Positions 16,722 through 24,826 are shown, counted from the first letter of the stretch. The stretch is 64,000 nt of DNA from Streptomyces sp. GS7 (GCF_009834125.1 NZ_CP047146.1:5821501-5885500); one strand, 5' to 3'. A program made the numbers and translations. Notes: generated by a model not told the origin, from the sequence alone.

Positions 16722-17013
16722 GTCCGTCTCCTTCGTTCGATGGGCTCGAATCGGCTCCCGCACCACGCGGAACCCGGAGGTGATCGCCCTGGTCCGGAGA
16801 GGCACTGGACAACAAGAACGCCCGTGAATGCGACACGGGCGCCCGGCACTTCGGAACCACGACAGCTGTTCAGGACGCTACACCGACCAACGCCGCCAGT
16901 CACCACAAACCATGGCAAAAGCGTCATCCTTCACCAGGCAAGGCCACACCACACCCTCCGGATACCTGACCGATCGCACGAATGTACGACAACTGGCGGT
17001 CTCCGGGGCGGAC
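16722..17013 (-). promoter_or_regulatory. intergenic region with csp leader
   Basis: This 292-bp gap holds the cold-shock gene leader and promoter. A hairpin (CGCCCGTG at 16819-16826, CACGGGCG at 16834-16841) lies about 100 nt upstream of the csp start. A TAGCGT hexamer on the minus strand near 16876 is a possible -10. If so, the leader is about 150 nt, as in other cold-shock mRNAs whose leaders act as thermosensors. Promoter placement is tentative. Confidence 0.4.
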
Positions 17014-18234
17014 TCAGGACGGCTGCCCGTCCTCCGGCCCGTCCGGCCGGCGCCGGCGCCACCACAGCGCGGTACCCAGCCCGGCGGCCGCGACCGCACC
17101 GGCGGCGGAGAAGGACCACACGATCACCGCGTTCGCGTCGGAGCCGGGCCTGCCGGCCGCCGCCCGGCGCAGCTTCGTGGTCGGCCCCCCGTCCACCGCC
17201 TTCCCGGCCCCGGGATCGCGCTCGGCGGAGGCCGGGGCGGGCAGCATGCCGACCGCCGCGGCCCGGGGCGCCGCCTCGAAGCCCCAGTCCAACAGCGCGC
17301 GGGCCTCCTCGTAGACGGCGTTGTCGGCGCCGGACCGCGGGTTCATGACGGTGACCAGCAGCGTCCGGCCGCCGTGCCTGGCCGCGGCGATCAGGGTGTT
17401 CCCGGCGTGCGACGTATAGCCGTTCTTCACGCCGATCAGGCCGTCGTACGGCGCCACGCCATGCGAGCCGACCAGCAGCCGGTTGGTGTTCTGGATGCCG
17501 TAGGTGTCCGCGCCGCCGTCCACCGGGAACTGTGCGGTCTTGGTCGCGGCGAAGTGGGCGAAGTCCGGGTTGGCGAGCCCGGCCTGGCCGAAGAGGGACA
17601 GGTCGTACGCGGAGGAGAACTGCCCCGGTGTGTCGAATCCGTCCGCCGACTCGACCGTGGTGTCGCGGGCGCCCAGCCGGTCCGCCGTCGCCCGCATGTC
17701 GGCGATGGTCTTGCCCCAGCCGCCGTTCATCGCGGCGAGCGCGTGCACCGCGTCGCTGCCCGAGCTGAGGAAGACGCCGTGCCAGAGGTCGGCGACGCGA
17801 TAGGGCGTGTCCTCCTTGACCCCGGCGAGCGCGCTGCCCGACTCAATGCCGGCCAGGTCCGCACCGGAGACGGTGTGCACCGTCCCCTGGGAGAAACGCG
17901 GCAGCACCGTCAGCGCGAACAGTGCCTTGAGGGTGCTGGCGGGCGGCAGCGGCCGGTGGGCGTCCTTGGCCGCCAGGATCTTGCGGCTGCCCAGCTCGGT
18001 GACGGCCCAGGACATCGCCGAGACCCGCGGCGGCTCGGGCACCCCGGGCCGGGGCACGAACTGCACACCGCGGTCGTCCAGCGTGCTCTCGGCACGGGCC
18101 GGTGGCGCGCCGCGCAGGTCGTCGATGCCGTACGGGCCATCGGCGACCGCGGGACCGCACAAGGCCAGCAGGCCCGCGGCGCAGACGGCCGCGGCGCTCA
18201 CCGCTCGGACGGGGGGCCAACTCGCTGTCGCCAT
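17014..18234 (-). CDS. D-alanyl-D-alanine carboxypeptidase-like penicillin-binding protein
   Basis: A 406-residue exported, C-terminally anchored low-molecular-weight PBP (S11 family). It has a signal peptide at residues 1-32, the catalytic domain, an Ala/Pro-rich linker, and a C-terminal TM helix (AVIVWSFSAAGAVAAAGLG) followed by an Arg stop-transfer. The nucleophile motif is Ser100-Thr-Leu-Lys103. The second motif, normally S-x-N, reads Ser158-Gly-Ser160, and the third, normally K-T-G, reads Lys270-Asn-Gly272. Activity is therefore plausible but the site is altered. The ATG at 18234 is chosen for the signal peptide; an upstream in-frame extension is antisense-like. It presumably trims pentapeptide stems outside the membrane. 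Confidence 0.85.
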   Translation of the reverse strand: MATASWPPVRAVSAAAVCAAGLLALCGPAVADGPYGIDDLRGAPPARAESTLDDRGVQFVPRPGVPEPPRVSAMSWAVTELGSRKILAAKDAHRPLPPASTLKALFALTVLPRFSQGTVHTVSGADLAGIESGSALAGVKEDTPYRVADLWHGVFLSSGSDAVHALAAMNGGWGKTIADMRATADRLGARDTTVESADGFDTPGQFSSAYDLSLFGQAGLANPDFAHFAATKTAQFPVDGGADTYGIQNTNRLLVGSHGVAPYDGLIGVKNGYTSHAGNTLIAAARHGGRTLLVTVMNPRSGADNAVYEEARALLDWGFEAAPRAAAVGMLPAPASAERDPGAGKAVDGGPTTKLRRAAAGRPGSDANAVIVWSFSAAGAVAAAGLGTALWWRRRRPDGPEDGQPS

Positions 18235-18544
18235 GTTGGCCACGCTAAGAACGGCGCCCGCCTCGCGCCGGTTGGCGTACTCCATACGATGGCGGACCGC
18301 CCCGAGTGCCGTACAGCGCGGCGGGCCCGCACCGTCCGCCCCGGAGGCGACGTCACGGGCCGGCTCACCGGGGCGGCCGGACCCGGCACCGGGTGCCCAG
18401 TGCTCGCCAACGAGCAGGCGCCGCGGGTGCGTTGGACGCGGCCGGCCGGCGCGCCGCACGCCTCGCGAGGAGGTCCGCCGAGCGGGGATCCTTCTCGCGG
18501 AGCCTCCGCACGGCGGCCGCGGTACCGGACAACCCGCAGGCGCC
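18235..18544. other. intergenic region upstream of the carboxypeptidase gene
   Basis: 310 bp between the carboxypeptidase start and the murJ stop (both minus strand). It is GC-rich with only antisense-type frames. The carboxypeptidase promoter should lie near 18240-18300, the least GC-rich part; no confident hexamers were found. Confidence 0.4.
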
Positions 18545-20245
18545 TCACCGGAGGCCGGGCAGGCTCCCCAGTTCGGAGACCTTCAGCCCCCTGGCCGCCA
18601 CGACGAAGATCAGGGCCATGGTGGCGCCGCCGGCGGCCAGTGCCAGGACGGGCGTCCAGCCGGGCGGGGTGCCGAGCCCCGAGCAGGCGCGAGCCGCCAG
18701 CCAGCCGAGGGCGCCCGCCACGGCGGCGGACGCGGTCAGCTTGCCGTAGGTGCGGCACAGCCGGCGGCCGTCGAGGCGGCCGGAGAGGCGGCGGCGCAGC
18801 AGCAGCGCGGTGGCGAGCAGCCCGGCCCCGTACACCAGGGCGTAGGCGGCGGCCATCCCGGTGACCGCCCAGCGGGCGGGCAGCCACAGGTGGCACGCGG
18901 TGGCCAGGGCGATGTTGACACCGGCGATCCACCCGGCCATCCAGAACGGCGTTCGGGTGTCCTCGAAGGCGTAGAAGCCGCGCAGCAGCAGATACTGGGC
19001 GGAGAACGGGATCAGGCCGAGCCCGAACGCCTGCAGCATCTGTCCGATGGGCCGGGCCGACGCGGCGTCAACGGCGCCGTGGGCGAAGAGCAGTTGGGCG
19101 GTCTCGGGGCCGAAGGCCAGGAAGAAGAAGGCGGCCGGGACGATGAGCACGCCGCTGACCCGCAGCGCGCGGGAGAGGTCGTCGCGCAGGTCGTCCAGGC
19201 GGTGTTCGGCGACCGCCCGGCTCATCCGCGGCAGCAGCGCGGTCACCAGCGAGACGGTGACGATCGACTGCGGCAGGGTCCAGATGCCCTGGGCGGTGGT
19301 GTAGGCGGTGTATCCGGCGCCGGCGGTGGGGAGTTGCTGGTCGGCGGCGTTGGCGTAGTGCGTGACCACGGCCATCGCGGCCAGGTTGGCGAGCACGAAG
19401 AGCAGGGTCCAGCGGGCGGCGGTGAAGCTCTTGCGCAGCCCAGTGCCCCGCCAGTCGAAACGCAGGCGGAAGCGGAAGCCGGCGGCCCGTACGAACGGGA
19501 TCAGGGCCAGGCCCTGGAGGGCGATACCGCCGGTGGTGGCGATGCCCAGCAGCTCGATCTGGCCGGGGGTGATGTCCGCGACGCGGTCCGGCCCGGCCAG
19601 GAGGCCGAGGTACACGCCGAACATCGCGATCAGCACGATGTTGTTGAGCACCGGCGTCCACATCATCGCCCCGAACCTGCCGCGGGCGTTGAGGACTTGG
19701 CCGAAGATGAAGAACAGCCCGTAGAAGAAGATCTGCGGGAGGAGGAAGCGGGCGAAGACGACGGTGAGGGCGAAGGCGGCGTGGTTCCCGGGCGTGTCCG
19801 GGGTGTAGACGGCGACGATCTGCGGCGCGGCCCAGACCGCGAGCAAGGTGCCGACGGCGAGCACGCTCAGCACGAGGGTGACCAGTCGCTGCTCGTAGGC
19901 CCGGCCGCCGTCCGCGTGCTCGGCCCGGGCGCGGACCAGCTGCGGCACCAGCACGGAGTTCAGCGCGCCGCCGATCAGCAGGGTGTAGATGCTCATCGGG
20001 ACGGTGTTGGCGGTGGTGTACGTACTTGCCAGCAGCGCGGTTCCCAGCGCCGCCACCTGGAGCACGTTGCGGATCAGCCCGGTGGCGCGGGAGACCACGG
20101 TCCCCGCCGCCATCAGCATCGACGAGCGGCGCAGCCCGCCCGTACCCGTGCCGTCGCCGCCCCCGGGCGCGGGACTGTCGTCGGACGGCGGCCGGTCCGG
20201 GAGGCGCAGCCGCATGGTGTCGTGGTGTGTGGTCCCCTCCTGCAT
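18545..20245 (-). CDS. murJ: MurJ/MviN-type lipid II flippase (paralogue)
   Basis: A 566-residue integral membrane protein of the MOP superfamily, MurJ/MviN branch, which flips lipid-linked peptidoglycan precursor. A polar N-terminal tail of about 40 residues is followed by the first helix motif (SSMLMAAGTVVSRATGLIRN), and LIGGALNSVLVPQLVRA is the strongly conserved MurJ signature. About 14 hydrophobic segments follow. Streptomyces generally have another MurJ near oriC, so this copy, sitting with ligD and ku, is likely a second paralogue; that is inference from genus knowledge. The gene starts 9 bp downstream of the ligD-type stop, suggesting a ligD-murJ transcription unit. Confidence 0.9.
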   Translation of the reverse strand: MQEGTTHHDTMRLRLPDRPPSDDSPAPGGGDGTGTGGLRRSSMLMAAGTVVSRATGLIRNVLQVAALGTALLASTYTTANTVPMSIYTLLIGGALNSVLVPQLVRARAEHADGGRAYEQRLVTLVLSVLAVGTLLAVWAAPQIVAVYTPDTPGNHAAFALTVVFARFLLPQIFFYGLFFIFGQVLNARGRFGAMMWTPVLNNIVLIAMFGVYLGLLAGPDRVADITPGQIELLGIATTGGIALQGLALIPFVRAAGFRFRLRFDWRGTGLRKSFTAARWTLLFVLANLAAMAVVTHYANAADQQLPTAGAGYTAYTTAQGIWTLPQSIVTVSLVTALLPRMSRAVAEHRLDDLRDDLSRALRVSGVLIVPAAFFFLAFGPETAQLLFAHGAVDAASARPIGQMLQAFGLGLIPFSAQYLLLRGFYAFEDTRTPFWMAGWIAGVNIALATACHLWLPARWAVTGMAAAYALVYGAGLLATALLLRRRLSGRLDGRRLCRTYGKLTASAAVAGALGWLAARACSGLGTPPGWTPVLALAAGGATMALIFVVAARGLKVSELGSLPGLR

Positions 20246-20254
20246 CCCGCCAAT

Positions 20255-21160
20255 CTATGCCAGTCGCCGGGTGGGGCCGGGCAGCGGGCGGGCCCGGCCG
20301 GGGTCGAGCAGCGGCCCGAGCAGGTCGCCGTACCGCTCGCGGCGCTCCGCGATCTCGTCGAAGCGGAAGGCGAGTTGGCCCGGTTCGGTGCAGGCGGCGA
20401 CCTCGTGCCAGGTGACGGGGGTGGAGACGGTCGGGGTCGGACGGGCGCGCAGGGTGTAGGCGACCGCGGTGGTTTTGGCCGCGGCGTTCTGGGAGAAGTC
20501 GACGAAGACCCTGCCGGCGCGCAGCGCCCTGGTCATCTTGTGCACGACCAGGTCCGGAAGGGCCGTCCGGGCCTCCACGGCCAGGGCCCTGGCGTAGGCG
20601 GTGGTGTGCTCGGCGGAGGTGGGCTCGACGGGCACGATCAGGTGGAGGCCCTTGGAGCCGCTGGTCTTGACGTAGGCGTCCAGCCCGTCGGCGGCCAGCC
20701 GGCCGCGCAGCCAGCGGGCGACGGTGCAGCACTCGACGACGGTGGCCGGTGCGCCGGGGTCCAGGTCGAGGACCAGCCGGTCGGCGACGCCCGGTGCGTC
20801 GCGGGTCCACTGCGGGGCGTGCAGTTCGACGACCAGGTTGGCGGCCCAGACCAGGGTGGCCAGGTCCTGGATCAGGACCTGGCGGGTGGGCGCCGACCGC
20901 GAATGGGGGACCTCGCAGGTCTCCACCCAGGAGGGCGTGCCGGGCGGCACGTTCTTGGTGAAGAAGCGCTGGCCGCCGGGCCCGTCCGGGAAGCGCAGGA
21001 AGGACACCGGCCGGTCGTGGAGGTGCGCGAGCAGCGGGTCCGCGGTGGTGGTGCAGTAGTGCAGCACCTCACCCTTGGTGGTGCCGGTCTCCGGATAGAG
21101 GACCTTGTCCAGGTTGGTCAGCGAGAGGCGCCGCCCCTCCACGACGGTGATCGGCGACAT
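20255..21160 (-). CDS. ligD: LigD polymerase domain protein (NHEJ primase-polymerase)
   Basis: A 301-residue stand-alone polymerase domain of the LigD type (archaeo-eukaryotic primase fold) used in bacterial non-homologous end joining. The N-terminus ITVVEGRRLSLTNLDKVLYP and the segment GQRFFTKNVPPGTPSWVET are diagnostic. The metal-binding D-x-D is in DRLVLDLDPG, and KTSGSKGLHLIVPV is the conserved nucleotide-binding region. No ligase or nuclease domain is fused, so an ATP-dependent ligase would act in trans. The ATG at 21160 lies only 30 bp from the divergent ku start, supporting joint function. Confidence 0.93.
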   Translation of the reverse strand: MSPITVVEGRRLSLTNLDKVLYPETGTTKGEVLHYCTTTADPLLAHLHDRPVSFLRFPDGPGGQRFFTKNVPPGTPSWVETCEVPHSRSAPTRQVLIQDLATLVWAANLVVELHAPQWTRDAPGVADRLVLDLDPGAPATVVECCTVARWLRGRLAADGLDAYVKTSGSKGLHLIVPVEPTSAEHTTAYARALAVEARTALPDLVVHKMTRALRAGRVFVDFSQNAAAKTTAVAYTLRARPTPTVSTPVTWHEVAACTEPGQLAFRFDEIAERRERYGDLLGPLLDPGRARPLPGPTRRLA

Positions 21161-21190
21161 ACCATGAGAATCCCACACAAGGGATGAACT

Positions 21191-22300
21191 ATGCGATCTA
21201 TATGGAACGGGTCGATATCGTTCGGCCTGGTCACCATCCCCGTGAAGACCTACAGCGCCACCGACCGGACCTCGTCCGTCTCCTTCGTCCGCATCCACGA
21301 GAAGGACGGCGCACCCGTCCAGTACCGCAAGGTCTGCGAACTGGACGGCGAGGAGGTGCCCAACGAGGAGATCGGCAAGGGCTATCAGCCGCCGGGCGAC
21401 GACATCGTCGTGCCGATCACCGACGACGATCTGTCCCGGCTGCCGCTGCCGACCGCCAAGACCCTCGCCATCCTGTCCTTCGTCGACCCGGGCGAGATCG
21501 ACCCGCTCCAACTGGACAAGTCCTACTACCTGGCGCCCAACGGGGCCGCCGCCGCCAGGCCGTACGCGCTGCTGCGGGAGGCGCTGGAGCACCACCGCAA
21601 GATCGCGATCGGCAAGGTGGCGATGCGGGGCCGGGAGAACCTGGCGATGCTGCGCGCCTACGAGGGCGCGCTGGTGATGCACGCGCTGCTGTGGCCGGAT
21701 CAGATCCGGCCCGCGGACGGGGTCGCCCCCGAGGACGTGAAGATCCGCGAGAACGAACTCACGCTGGCCGAGACCCTGATGGACTCGCTGGGCGAACTCG
21801 ACCCGGCCGAACTCCACGACGACTACCGCCAGGCCGTCGAGGAACTCGTCGCCGCCAAACTGGAGGGCACGGCCCCGGCCGCCCCCGACACGTCCGGCAC
21901 CTCCGGCGCCCTGGTCATCGATCTGACGGCGGCCCTGGAGAAAAGCGTCCGGGCGGCCCGCGGCGGCGGGAGCGGCACCGGCTCCGCCTCGGTCACACCC
22001 CTGCGGGCGCGCGGTACGGCCGCCGAGAAGGCCCCGGCGAAGCGGACGGCGACCGCCGCGAAGCCGCCCGCGAAGGCCGCGAAGAGCGGCACCGCGCAGC
22101 GCACCGCGCGCGAACGGACCGCGGCGGAGAAGGCGGAGAAGGCGGAGAAGTCCGCACCGGCGAAGCGGTCGGCGAAGGCCGCCTCGACCGGGCAGACGAG
22201 AACGGCGAAGGCCGCGGCATCCGGCGCGGCGGCCGGGTCCGCGACCAAGTCCACGGCCAAGTCCACGGCCAAGAAGCCCGGCAGAAAAGCCCACGCCTAG
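21191..22300 (+). CDS. ku: Ku DNA end-binding protein
   Basis: A 369-residue bacterial Ku, the homodimeric ring that threads broken DNA ends and recruits LigD. The start MRSIWNGSISFGLVTIPVKT is the family signature, and the core domain runs to about residue 250 (LDKSYYLAPN and EDVKIRENELTLAETLM are typical). The last roughly 110 residues are a Lys/Ala/Thr-rich low-complexity tail (repeats of AEKAEK and KSTAKSTAKK), like the DNA-binding extensions of other actinobacterial Ku proteins. Its TAG stop lies inside the 6-bp CCTAGG target of the adjacent insertion sequence and survives intact because the target was duplicated. Confidence 0.95.
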   Translation: MRSIWNGSISFGLVTIPVKTYSATDRTSSVSFVRIHEKDGAPVQYRKVCELDGEEVPNEEIGKGYQPPGDDIVVPITDDDLSRLPLPTAKTLAILSFVDPGEIDPLQLDKSYYLAPNGAAAARPYALLREALEHHRKIAIGKVAMRGRENLAMLRAYEGALVMHALLWPDQIRPADGVAPEDVKIRENELTLAETLMDSLGELDPAELHDDYRQAVEELVAAKLEGTAPAAPDTSGTSGALVIDLTAALEKSVRAARGGGSGTGSASVTPLRARGTAAEKAPAKRTATAAKPPAKAAKSGTAQRTARERTAAEKAEKAEKSAPAKRSAKAASTGQTRTAKAAASGAAAGSATKSTAKSTAKKPGRKAHA

Positions 22301-22301
22301 G
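22296..22301. repeat. left target-site duplication CCTAGG
   Basis: CCTAGG, matching 23369-23374. The TAG within it is the ku stop codon. Confidence 0.9.
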
Positions 22302-22326
22302 TGTTCTGTCCGGGGAGGTTGTGGAC
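22302..22326 (+). repeat. left terminal inverted repeat of the IS481-type element
   Basis: It begins TGTTCTGTCC and ends GGTTGTGGAC. Compared with the reverse complement of the right end it differs at 6 of 25 positions. Confidence 0.85.
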
Positions 22327-22363
22327 GGTGAGGCAGGTCTCGGCTGAGGGATCTTGAACAGGT

Positions 22364-22419
22364 GAGGGCCTTCCGGGTTCGGTGTGGATTGCGACGTCTA
22401 CACCGACCGAAAGGCCCTC
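22364..22419 (+). promoter_or_regulatory. hairpin covering the transposase ribosome site
   Basis: GAGGGCCTT (22364-22372) pairs with AAGGCCCTC (22411-22419), and TCGGTGT (22379-22385) pairs with ACACCGA (22400-22406) in the same fold. The right arm contains the GAAAGG ribosome site and ends directly at the GTG start (22420). Transcripts entering from outside would have the site sequestered, a known safeguard in insertion sequences. Confidence 0.65.
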
Positions 22420-23373
22420 GTGCCCCACCGTAATGCACCCCTGACCGAGACTGGACGGCTGCGTCTGGCCCGCTGCGTCGTCGACGAGGGCTGGACCCTG
22501 CGGCGGGCCGCCGAACGCTTCCAGGTCTCGCCCACCACCGCCCAGCGCTGGGCCGACCGCTACCGGCTGCTGGGTGAGGCGGGGATGGCAGACCGTTCAA
22601 GCCGCCCGCACCACAGCCCGCGCCGCACCCCGACACGCACGGAACGGCGCATCATCAAGGTCCGCCTCCTGCGCCGGTGGGGCCCGGCCCGCATCGCCCA
22701 CCTGCTGCGACTGGTCCCCTCGACCGTGCACCGCGTGCTGACCCGGTTCGGCCTGGCCCGCCTGACCCACCTGGACCGGGCCACAGGCCGGCCGATACGC
22801 CGCTACGAACGCGACCGCCCCGGCGAGTTGGTCCACGTGGACATCAAGAAGCTCGGCAACATCCCCGACGGCGGCGGCCACAGGACACTCGGCCGGCAAG
22901 CAGGCCGCAAGACCCGCTCAAAAGTCGGCTACAGCTACATCCACACCGCCGTCGACGACCACTCCCGCCTGGCCTACAGCGAGATCCACACCGACGAGAA
23001 AAAGGAGACCGCCACCGCCTTCTGGACCCGGGCCCAAACGTTCTTCACCACCTGCGGCATCACCGTCGAACGCGTCCTGACCGACAACGGCGCCTGCTAC
23101 AAGTCCCACACCTGGCGCGATGCCCTCGCAGCAGCCGGGATCACCCACAAGCGAACCCGGCCCTACCGGCCACAGACCAACGGCAAAGTCGAACGCTTCA
23201 ACCGCACCCTGCTTGACGAATGGGCCTACGCGAAGCCCTACCGCTCAGAGACCGAACGCCGCGAAGCGTTCCCCCAATGGCTCCACACCTACAATCACCA
23301 CCGCGGACACACCGCGCTCAAGGGCAAACCACCCGCCAGCCGCGTCCCCAACCTCACAGGGCAATACACCTAG
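22420..23373 (+). CDS. IS481-family transposase
   Basis: A 317-residue DDE transposase. The GTG at 22420 is preferred over one at 22384 because it follows GAAAGG and gives the usual family start (PHRNAPLTETGRLRLARCVV). An N-terminal helix-turn-helix region (WTLRRAAERFQVSPTTAQRW) precedes a second HTH-like part and the integrase catalytic core. The DDE residues appear in LVHVDIKKLG, VLTDNGACYKS and QTNGKVERFNRTL. All motifs are intact, so it may be active. The frame is closed only by the TAG of the duplicated target. Confidence 0.92.
   Translation: MPHRNAPLTETGRLRLARCVVDEGWTLRRAAERFQVSPTTAQRWADRYRLLGEAGMADRSSRPHHSPRRTPTRTERRIIKVRLLRRWGPARIAHLLRLVPSTVHRVLTRFGLARLTHLDRATGRPIRRYERDRPGELVHVDIKKLGNIPDGGGHRTLGRQAGRKTRSKVGYSYIHTAVDDHSRLAYSEIHTDEKKETATAFWTRAQTFFTTCGITVERVLTDNGACYKSHTWRDALAAAGITHKRTRPYRPQTNGKVERFNRTLLDEWAYAKPYRSETERREAFPQWLHTYNHHRGHTALKGKPPASRVPNLTGQYT
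23344..23368 (-). repeat. right terminal inverted repeat of the IS481-type element
   Basis: Read inward on the minus strand it begins TGTATTGCCC and ends GGTTGGGGAC. It overlaps the last codons of the transposase. Confidence 0.85.
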
Positions 23374-23374
23374 G
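23369..23374. repeat. right target-site duplication CCTAGG
   Basis: CCTAGG, the second copy of the duplicated target. Its TAG (23371-23373) is the transposase stop codon. Confidence 0.9.
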
Positions 23375-23409
23375 GCCCCACCCCTACCGCTGCCTCTAGA
23401 GTTCACGGC

Positions 23410-23814
23410 ATGGCTTCAGACGAGGGGATGACCACCACCCGCATCGACAGCTGGATCTGGTCGGTGCGGCTGACCAAGACGCGTTCGCTGGCCGCCGCGG
23501 CCTGCCGGGCGGGGCACGTACGCGTCAACGGTGAGCGCGTGAAGCCGGCGCACGCCGTGCGCACCGGCGACGAGGTGCGGCTCCGGCACGCCGGCCGGGA
23601 GCGGATCGTCGTGGTGTCCCGGCTGGTGCGCAAGCGGGTGGGCGCGCCGGTCGCGGCCGAGTGCTACATCGACAACAGCCCGCCGGCCCCGCCGCGCGAG
23701 GAGGTCGCGCTCCTCGCCGTCCGGGACCGGGGCACCGGCCGGCCCACCAAGCGCGACCGCCGCGAGATGGACGAGCTGCGCGGGCGGACGGGGCTCGGTC
23801 CGGAGCGGAACTGA
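23410..23814 (+). CDS. S4-domain RNA-binding protein (Hsp15-like)
   Basis: A 134-residue protein with an S4 RNA-binding domain at residues 8-75 (RIDSWIWSVRLTKTRSLAAA, then CRAGHVRVNGERVKPAHAVR). The architecture matches Hsp15/HslR, which binds stalled 50S subunits carrying nascent chains. The C-terminal 40 residues are charged (PTKRDRREMDELRGR), as in actinobacterial members. A second ATG at 23428 (MTTTRID) is a possible start. It converges with the YchJ gene, leaving only 8 bp between the stops. Confidence 0.88.
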   Translation: MASDEGMTTTRIDSWIWSVRLTKTRSLAAAACRAGHVRVNGERVKPAHAVRTGDEVRLRHAGRERIVVVSRLVRKRVGAPVAAECYIDNSPPAPPREEVALLAVRDRGTGRPTKRDRREMDELRGRTGLGPERN

Positions 23815-23822
23815 GGTCCGCC

Positions 23823-24290
23823 CTAAGGCACTTCGGGCAGCGCGTCCACGTAGACCCACGCGCCGTTCTCGCGGACGAAGCGGCTGTGCTCGTACTGGCT
23901 GCCGGACCGGCCGCGCAGCGTGTAGTGCGCGCGGAACTCCACCGTGCCCTCGTCGTGGAAGGCGCTGCCGCCGGACGTGCCGAGGATGTCCAGGCGGGTC
24001 CAGCGCTGCGCCGGGTCCAGTTCGAGGCCGCCCGGACGGGTCGCGGGGTGCCAGCTGCGCAGCAGGTATCCGGTGTCGCCGACGGCGAAGGCGCTGTAGC
24101 GGGAGCGCATCAGCCGTTCCGCGGTCGGGGCGGCGGCACGGCCCTGGTGGAAGGGGGCGCAGCAGTCGCCGTACGACGCGTCGCGCCCGCAGGGGCAGGG
24201 GGCGTCGGGGGTGATGGCGGCCGGGCGGACCGGCGCCTGCTGGGGCTTGGGTGACCTGCGCGGATTCCGCGCCTTCTGGGACTTCGGCAC
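23823..24290 (-). CDS. YchJ-family protein with SEC-C zinc motif
   Basis: A 155-residue protein of the YchJ family. An N-terminal basic tail precedes the SEC-C-type metal motif (CPCGRDASYGDCCAPFH, Cys/Cys/Cys-Cys-His). The YchJ core follows (TAERLMRSRYSAFAVGDTGYLLRSWH and FRAHYTLRGRSGSQYEHSRFVRENGAWVYVD). This is an NTF2-like fold of unknown biochemical role. The GTG at 24290 (VPKSQKARNPRR) is chosen because the 37 residues above it are Arg/Pro noise; no clear ribosome site supports either option. Confidence 0.85.
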   Translation of the reverse strand: MPKSQKARNPRRSPKPQQAPVRPAAITPDAPCPCGRDASYGDCCAPFHQGRAAAPTAERLMRSRYSAFAVGDTGYLLRSWHPATRPGGLELDPAQRWTRLDILGTSGGSAFHDEGTVEFRAHYTLRGRSGSQYEHSRFVRENGAWVYVDALPEVP

Positions 24291-24395
24291 GCCATGATTG
24301 TGCCGGGTCGGCGGGGACGGCCGGCGACCGGCGCCGTACCGCCCGGGGCGGAGTCCGCGGGAGCTGGCCCGTTTGGGCGGTTTCAATGATAAATC

Positions 24396-24419
24396 AGCCA
24401 TTTGCAGCTTTTAATGGCT
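24396..24419. promoter_or_regulatory. palindrome in an A/T-rich patch
   Basis: AGCCATT (24396-24402) and AATGGCT (24413-24419) are perfect inverted repeats 10 bp apart. They lie inside a roughly 45-bp stretch (24380-24425) that is strikingly A/T-rich for this genome. It is 60-85 bp upstream of the small membrane protein gene and could be an operator or promoter element; no regulator is identified. Confidence 0.45.
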
Positions 24420-24481
24420 TGATACCGGCTGTGAGGCTGGAAGAACTCACGGTGACCGTCCCCACACCCAGGAGAGAACCC

Positions 24482-24676
24482 ATGATTCTGTCCATCTCCG
24501 GCGTCGTCCTGCTCGGCGTCATCGTCTTCCTCTTCTTCCGCAAGGGCGGCCTCAAGTTGTCCCACGCGCTGGTCTGTGCGCTCTTCGGGTTCTACCTGGC
24601 GGGCTCCGCCATCGCGCCCAGCATCAAGGCCGGTGGGGCGAGCCTGGCCAGCCTCCTCGGCGGGATCAAGCTCTAG
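24482..24676 (+). CDS. small membrane protein upstream of the FtsK-like gene
   Basis: A 64-residue protein starting at ATG 24482 with GAGAGAA ahead of it. It has two hydrophobic stretches (ILSISGVVLLGVIVFLFF and HALVCALFGFYLAGSAIA) linked by a short Lys/Gly loop, and ends SLASLLGGIKL. It precedes the FtsK-like gene by 150 bp on the same strand, and the pair looks like a conserved Streptomyces arrangement. No function is known; a partner of the membrane-anchored FtsK-like protein is the simplest idea. Confidence 0.75.
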   Translation: MILSISGVVLLGVIVFLFFRKGGLKLSHALVCALFGFYLAGSAIAPSIKAGGASLASLLGGIKL

Positions 24677-24826
24677 CGGGCACAGCCCGACGCCAGCAGC
24701 GCGGCGCCGCGAGCACCGCCCGTACGGGCCCGTCCACCCCGTCCGGGCGGCTTCGCGCGCAGCGCGCCCCGGCTCGCCGCCCACACCGAGCCGGCCCGCC
24801 GCCCGTACGAGCAACAGGAGACAGCT

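Larger units (their letters stand above)
22302..23368 (+). mobile_element. IS481-family insertion sequence (1067 bp)
   Basis: A complete element is bounded by imperfect inverted repeats (22302-22326 and 23344-23368; 19 of 25 positions match, both ends beginning TGT) and flanked by identical CCTAGG hexamers (22296-22301 and 23369-23374). A 6-bp duplication centred on CTAG agrees with the NCTAGN preference known for IS481. It carries one transposase whose stop codon is supplied by the right-hand target copy. It lies directly after ku and about 40 bp before the S4-domain gene, and disrupts neither. Confidence 0.92.

Noticed and set aside
17807..21187. 1126-codon plus-strand frame antisense to murJ and the ligD-type gene
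   Set aside because: Repetitive Gly/Gln/Asp/Val translation of the kind produced by the complement of biased codons; murJ and ligD motifs lie on the other strand.
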